Assembly: GCA_023426505.1 (NCBI GenBank)
Contig: JAFAAP010000272.1
Span: forward strand, 1 to 9,429
Source: Pseudomonadota bacterium
GTDB lineage: Bacteria; Pseudomonadota; Alphaproteobacteria; Rhizobiales; Beijerinckiaceae
Direction of reading: 5' to 3'
Length of the DNA stretch: 9,429 nt
Under the pieces are notes generated by a model that was given only the letters and a program-made list of their open reading frames with translations, ran no database searches and was not told where the DNA came from. The translations under genes were made by a program, and so were the position numbers. Positions 5,712 to 9,429 of this stretch are shown here, in pieces; within the stretch, counting starts at the first letter, position 1; each line of letters opens with the position of its first letter.

Positions 5712-6101
5712 CTATGCGGGCGGCAATTTGAGGCCGTTCGGCAGCGAGATCCAGATGACGGTTTGTGCCTCCGGGGAATGGCGTGACAGATGGCCCTTGC
5801 CGTGGGTGTCCTCCACCAACACGAAGCTCCCCGCCTCAACGCGGCGCACCTCTCCATCGCTCGTCTCATATTCAACCGAACCATCCAGCCTGACCGTCAG
5901 CACCGGCTCCGGGACCGTATGCCAGGCAACCTCGCGCATGCCCGCCGGGATGTGGGTGATGCGGACGCGGGACGCCGGATAGCTGGCTGTCACATCGAAC
6001 GGCACGGCATCGGGGTGCACCTGCCTCTTCGTCGTCGGCAATTCGACTTCGTCGAAATGCGACTCGCCATCCGGGGTGGCGTAGATGCGCAGGCACTTCA
6101 T
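5712..6101 (-). CDS. Small cupin-domain protein of unknown function
   Basis: A 129-residue single-domain protein with a cupin-like beta pattern. VRITHIPAGM then EPVLTVRLDGSVEYET (about 46-80) resembles the first cupin block, and GSFVLVEDTHGKGHLSRH (91-108) resembles the second, with H61, H100, H104 and H108 as possible metal ligands. The canonical cupin HxH set is not complete, so metal binding is uncertain. There is no signal peptide or membrane segment. AAGGA lies about 10 bp before the ATG at 6099-6101. The gene starts 67 bp after the fabI stop on the same strand and could be transcribed with the fab genes, although a 12-bp palindrome (6144-6155) in the gap hints at separate control. Substrate unknown; many such small cupins bind a ligand or act as sugar or dioxygenase-like enzymes. 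Confidence 0.75.
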   Translation of the reverse strand: MKCLRIYATPDGESHFDEVELPTTKRQVHPDAVPFDVTASYPASRVRITHIPAGMREVAWHTVPEPVLTVRLDGSVEYETSDGEVRRVEAGSFVLVEDTHGKGHLSRHSPEAQTVIWISLPNGLKLPPA

Positions 6102-6143
6102 CGTGGCTGATTCCTTCCGGTGCGGGCCGTGACCGGAACCTCG

Positions 6144-6155
6144 CCGTTCGAACGG
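6144..6155. promoter_or_regulatory. Perfect 12-bp palindrome between fabI and the cupin gene
   Basis: CCGTTCGAACGG reads the same on both strands with no loop bases, so it looks more like a protein-binding site than a terminator. It lies about 14 bp after the fabI stop and 43 bp before the cupin start. The binding protein is unknown. Confidence 0.3.
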
Positions 6156-6168
6156 TTGAGTCCGGACC

Positions 6169-6999
<831 letters not shown>

Positions 7000-7102
7000 T
7001 TGGGTCCCCCTTGTCGACGGCTCGATTGTCTGCCGCGGATTGTTATCAAAGCGTGCATGTCGAACCGTTGCGTCGATATTGACGAGCGCGCCCATGCGAG
7101 GT

Positions 7103-7124
7103 CCCCCGAAAGATCCGTCGGGGG
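7103..7124 (-). other. Hairpin in the fabB-fabI gap
   Basis: CCCCCGA (7103-7109) and TCGGGGG (7118-7124) form a perfect 7-bp stem with an 8-nt loop, about 35 nt after the fabB stop. No run of T follows on the minus strand, so it is not a standard intrinsic terminator. It may act as an RNA-stability or processing element, or as part of a leaky terminator. Confidence 0.4.
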
Positions 7125-7158
7125 TTCGCACAAGGACGTCTCAGTGATGTGACGCTCT

Positions 7159-8382
7159 TTAAGCGTTATAACGGCTGAAGACGAGTGTGGCATTCGTGCC
7201 GCCGAAGCCGAAGGAGTTCGACAGCACCGTGTCGATCTTCGCGTCGTCGATCCGCTTGCGCACGATGTTCATGTCGGCGAAGGCCGGGTCGATCTCCTCG
7301 ATGTGGGCGCTCTCGCAGATGAAGCCGTTGTTCATCATCAGCAGCGAATAGATCGCCTCCTGGACGCCCGTCGCGCCGAGCGAGTGGCCGGTCAGCGACT
7401 TGGTGGCCGAGATCGGCGGGCACTTCTCGCCGGAGCCGAAGACCTCGCGGATCGCCTCGATCTCCTTCTGGTCGCCCACGGGGGTCGAGGTGGCGTGCGG
7501 GTTGATGTAGTCGACCGGGGTCTTCACGGTCGAGAGGGCCATGCGCATGCAGCGGATCGCGCCCTCGCCGGACGGGGCCACCATGTCGTAGCCGTCCGAG
7601 GTCAGGCCGTAGCCGACGATCTCGCCGTAGATGCGGGCGCCGCGGGCCTTGGCGTGCTCGAGCTCCTCCAGCACCAGGACGCCGGCGCCGCCGGCGATCA
7701 CGAAGCCGTCGCGGTTGACGTCATAGGCGCGGGAGGCGGTGGACGGCCGGTCGTTGTACTTGGTCGACATGGCCCCCATGGCGTCGAACAGGGACGACAT
7801 GGTCCAGTCCAGGTCCTCGCAGCCGCCGGCGAACATTACGTCCTGCTTGCCGTACTGGATCATCTCGTAGGCGTTGCCGACGCAGTGGTTCGAGGTCGCG
7901 CAGGCGGACGAGATCGAATAGTTCACGCCCTTGATCTTGAACCAGGTGGCGAGCGTCGCCGAGGCGGTCGACGACATGGCCTTGGGCACCGCGAAGGGAC
8001 CGATGCGCTTCGGGCCCTTGTCGCGGGTGATGTCCGCGGCCTCGACGATCACGCGGGTCGAGGGGCCGCCGGAGCCCATGATGATGCCGGTGCGCTCGTT
8101 GGAGATGTCGCTCTCCTCGAGCCCCGAATCGCGGATCGCCTGGTCCATGGCCACGTGGTTCCAGGCCGTGCCCCGGCCGTGGAAGCGCATGGCGCGCCGG
8201 TCGACGATCTCCTCGGCGTTCAGGTTCGGGGCGCCGTGAACCTGGCAGCGGAAGTTGTACTTCGCGTAGTCCTCGGCCCGGCTGATGCCGGATTTCGCCT
8301 CCCGCAGAGAGGCCAGAACCTCCTGCGTGGTGTTGCCGATGGACGAGACGATGCCCATACCGGTGACGACGACGCGCCTCAT
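7159..8382 (-). CDS. fabB: 3-oxoacyl-[acyl-carrier-protein] synthase I FabB
   Basis: A 407-residue beta-ketoacyl-ACP synthase of the FabB (KAS I) type, which condenses malonyl-ACP with acyl-ACP and is needed, with FabA, to extend unsaturated chains. The catalytic triad is C161 in SSACATSNHC, H296 in INPHATSTPVGD and H333 in KSLTGHSLGATG, with K328 beside it. The C-terminal loop is SNSFGFGGTNATL. Length matches E. coli FabB. The FabB rather than FabF call rests on the NPHATSTPVGD form, the EDLDWTMSSLFDAMGAMS region and the placement after fabA. ATG 8380-8382 has GAGG about 8 bp upstream. It lies 188 bp downstream of fabA, an unusually long gap that contains two hairpins. The long plus-strand ORF opposite it is a codon-bias shadow. 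Confidence 0.96.
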   Translation of the reverse strand: MRRVVVTGMGIVSSIGNTTQEVLASLREAKSGISRAEDYAKYNFRCQVHGAPNLNAEEIVDRRAMRFHGRGTAWNHVAMDQAIRDSGLEESDISNERTGIIMGSGGPSTRVIVEAADITRDKGPKRIGPFAVPKAMSSTASATLATWFKIKGVNYSISSACATSNHCVGNAYEMIQYGKQDVMFAGGCEDLDWTMSSLFDAMGAMSTKYNDRPSTASRAYDVNRDGFVIAGGAGVLVLEELEHAKARGARIYGEIVGYGLTSDGYDMVAPSGEGAIRCMRMALSTVKTPVDYINPHATSTPVGDQKEIEAIREVFGSGEKCPPISATKSLTGHSLGATGVQEAIYSLLMMNNGFICESAHIEEIDPAFADMNIVRKRIDDAKIDTVLSNSFGFGGTNATLVFSRYNA

Positions 8383-8474
8383 AGCCTTGACCTCTTCATA
8401 GGAACTTCATGTCAGCCAACGTCCCGGAGACGTAAGGCCGACCCTGCACAATCTCAACCGTGAGCCCCCGCGGA

Positions 8475-8512
8475 ATCGCCCGCGCGATCCGGAAGGCCGT
8501 GCGGGCCTTCCG
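8475..8512 (-). other. Two tandem hairpins in the fabA-fabB gap
   Basis: CGGAAGGCC (8490-8498) and GGCCTTCCG (8504-8512) form a perfect 9-bp stem with the 5-nt loop GTGCG. Next to it ATCGC (8475-8479) and GCGAT (8484-8488) form a 5-bp stem with a 4-nt loop. On the minus strand no T tract follows either one, so intrinsic termination after fabA would be weak. They could protect or process the fabA-fabB message, or set different levels for the two genes. Confidence 0.45.
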
Positions 8513-8570
8513 TAAAAGCCATGCGCCGACAACGCAATAGCCGGCGGAGCGGGGTCCGCCGCCCTTTGCG

Positions 8571-9092
8571 CTAGCCGCCGGCGGCCTCGCCCTGCTGGAA
8601 CAGGCCGACCCGTAGGTCCTTGGCCTCGTAGATGCGCTTGCCGTCGGCCTCGAGCCAGCCGTCGGCGATGCCGAGCACCAGCTTGGAGCGGAACACGCGC
8701 TTGAGGTCGACCCCGTAGACCACCTTCTTGACCGTCGGGAGCACCTGGTCGGAGAACTTCACCTCGCCGACGCCGAGGGCCCGGCCGCGGCCCGGGGAGC
8801 CCGACCAGCCGAGGAAGAAGCCGACCATCTGCCAGAGGGCGTCGACGCCCAGGCAGCCCGGCATGACCGGGTCGCCCGCGAAGTGGCAGGGGAAGAACCA
8901 GAGATCCGGCCTCACGTCGAGCTCGGCGCGCACATGGCCCTTGCCGTATTCGCCGCCATCCTCGCCGATGGAGGTGATGCGGTCGAACATCAGCATGGGC
9001 GGAAGCGGCAGCTGCGCGTTTCCGGGACCGAACAATTCTCCGCGCCCGCAGGCGAGAAGCTCTTCGTAGGTAAAGCTCGACTGGCGCGCCAT
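8571..9092 (-). CDS. fabA: 3-hydroxydecanoyl-[acyl-carrier-protein] dehydratase/isomerase FabA
   Basis: A 173-residue hot-dog-fold enzyme that dehydrates 3-hydroxydecanoyl-ACP and isomerises the trans-2 product to cis-3, the entry to unsaturated fatty acids. The active-site region WFFPCHFAGDPVMPGCLGVD gives H70 and D84, essentially the E. coli positions, and LGVGEVKFSDQVLPTVKKVV and KDLRVGLFQ are also family motifs. ATG 9090-9092 (MARQSSFTYEELLACGRGEL) matches homologue starts. ATG 9113 (180 residues), with GAGAG upstream, is a real alternative, and the longest frame starts at 9149. It is first in the fabA-fabB-fabI series and diverges from irr. Both genes share the 9114-9336 control region. 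Confidence 0.95.
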   Translation of the reverse strand: MARQSSFTYEELLACGRGELFGPGNAQLPLPPMLMFDRITSIGEDGGEYGKGHVRAELDVRPDLWFFPCHFAGDPVMPGCLGVDALWQMVGFFLGWSGSPGRGRALGVGEVKFSDQVLPTVKKVVYGVDLKRVFRSKLVLGIADGWLEADGKRIYEAKDLRVGLFQQGEAAGG

Positions 9093-9264
9093 GCCGGGTG
9101 CCGATCCTTTCATCACACTCTCAAGACGGCCCCGGTTGCCCGAGGCCACGAAAACGGGGCTCTGGTAGCACAGGCTTGGCCGTCCATCAAAGGGACCTGC
9201 GTCCCGAGCCGCGATTCATGAGAACACCTAAGTAGAATGCCGTAGGCGAGAGAGACCGTCCCAA

Positions 9265-9306
9265 CCTTGCGGCAAGGGCCTCGCTTTCCTATCATTGCAA
9301 TGATAG
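9265..9306. promoter_or_regulatory. irr-fabA intergenic control region: irr promoter with two perfect palindromes
   Basis: For irr (plus strand), TTGCGG (9267-9272) and TATCAT (9290-9295) are 17 bp apart, a good sigma-70 candidate with a start near 9302 and a leader of about 35 nt. The -35 lies in CCTTGCGGCAAGG (9265-9277), a perfect 6-1-6 palindrome. The -10 and start lie in CTATCATTGCAATGATAG (9289-9306), a perfect 18-bp palindrome. Binding there would block irr transcription. Neither is the TTTAGAA-type Irr (ICE) box, so another Fur-family protein, or a variant site, is suggested. Confidence 0.5.
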
Positions 9307-9336
9307 AAGCGCTTTTTCCGACAATCAGTTCCGACG

Positions 9337-9429
9337 ATGACCGATCCCCTGTCCGACTACATCCAAGCCGCGACCGCTCCCGTCCAACGCCGGGGTTGCC
9401 CCCTGTCCGAGCTGCGGGACAAGCTGCGC
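9337..9429 (+). CDS. irr: Fur-family iron response regulator Irr, N-terminal part (runs off window)
   Basis: Only 31 codons are inside the window, starting at ATG 9337-9339: MTDPLSDYIQAATAPVQRRG followed by CPLSELRDKLR. The C-P-L..(L/V)R..LR segment is how alphaproteobacterial Irr proteins lead into their winged-helix domain. Irr divergent from fabA is an arrangement I recall from rhizobia and Brucella. Irr is a haem-responsive relative of Fur that controls iron uptake and haem synthesis genes. The DNA-binding and metal residues lie beyond the window, so the call rests on this short stretch and on gene order. No strong ribosome site is seen before the ATG. Confidence 0.7.
   Translation, partial: MTDPLSDYIQAATAPVQRRGCPLSELRDKLR

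Noticed and set aside
7103..7124. Intrinsic terminator after fabB
   Set aside because: The stem is good but no T tract follows on the minus strand, so it is listed only as a hairpin.
7000..7131. FabI start at ATG 7131 or ATG 7095
   Set aside because: The extra residues do not look like FabI, while GTG 6999 has AAGGGGG at good spacing and yields the standard N-terminus.
7303..8463. A 386-codon plus-strand ORF opposite fabB
   Set aside because: Composition (many A, G, V, R, H) is the usual antisense shadow of a high-GC gene. fabB on the other strand has all its catalytic motifs.

Overview
The window is high-GC, densely coded DNA from an alphaproteobacterium of the order Hyphomicrobiales (Rhizobiales), most likely Methylobacteriaceae. 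The grounds are the divergent irr / fabA-fabB-fabI arrangement, a PraR-like XRE regulator typical of rhizobial relatives, and a luxR-luxI pair. The family-level placement is inference. No mobile element, tRNA, rRNA or CRISPR array is visible.

Layout. Positions 1-221 (minus) hold the first 73 codons of a MurJ/MviN-type flippase. It is preceded by a secreted DsbA-like thiol-disulfide protein (308-937, minus). After a 292-bp intergenic region comes a PraR-like XRE repressor on the plus strand (about 1230-1598). It runs head-on into a quorum-sensing unit on the minus strand: luxR (2657-3391), luxI (1848-2501) and an unknown 73-residue ORF (1604-1825). Next upstream on the minus strand is a two-gene unit for a periplasmic FAD sugar/alcohol dehydrogenase: a Tat-signal small subunit (5137-5574) and a GMC catalytic subunit with an Fe-S-type Cys cluster (3506-5122). 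No cytochrome c subunit gene is present. A cupin protein (5712-6101) follows the type II fatty-acid genes fabA (8571-9092), fabB (7159-8382) and fabI (6169-6999). The start of the iron regulator gene irr (9337 onward, plus) diverges from fabA.

How they fit together. FabA and FabB form the branch that makes unsaturated fatty acids. FabI reduces enoyl-ACP, and this pathway makes the acyl chains that LuxI-type synthases use. LuxI and LuxR form an acyl-homoserine-lactone circuit. The luxR-luxI gap reads like a regulated promoter: a GATC-centred, lux-box-like palindrome lies where the -35 would be, and a 24-bp palindrome lies over the -10/start region, suited to a repressor. The converging XRE gene is a natural candidate repressor, because its rhizobial relative PraR represses quorum sensing. 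The irr-fabA gap holds two perfect palindromes over a plausible irr promoter. All genes recognised belong to known families. The least described items are the 73-residue ORF in the quorum-sensing unit and the operator architecture.
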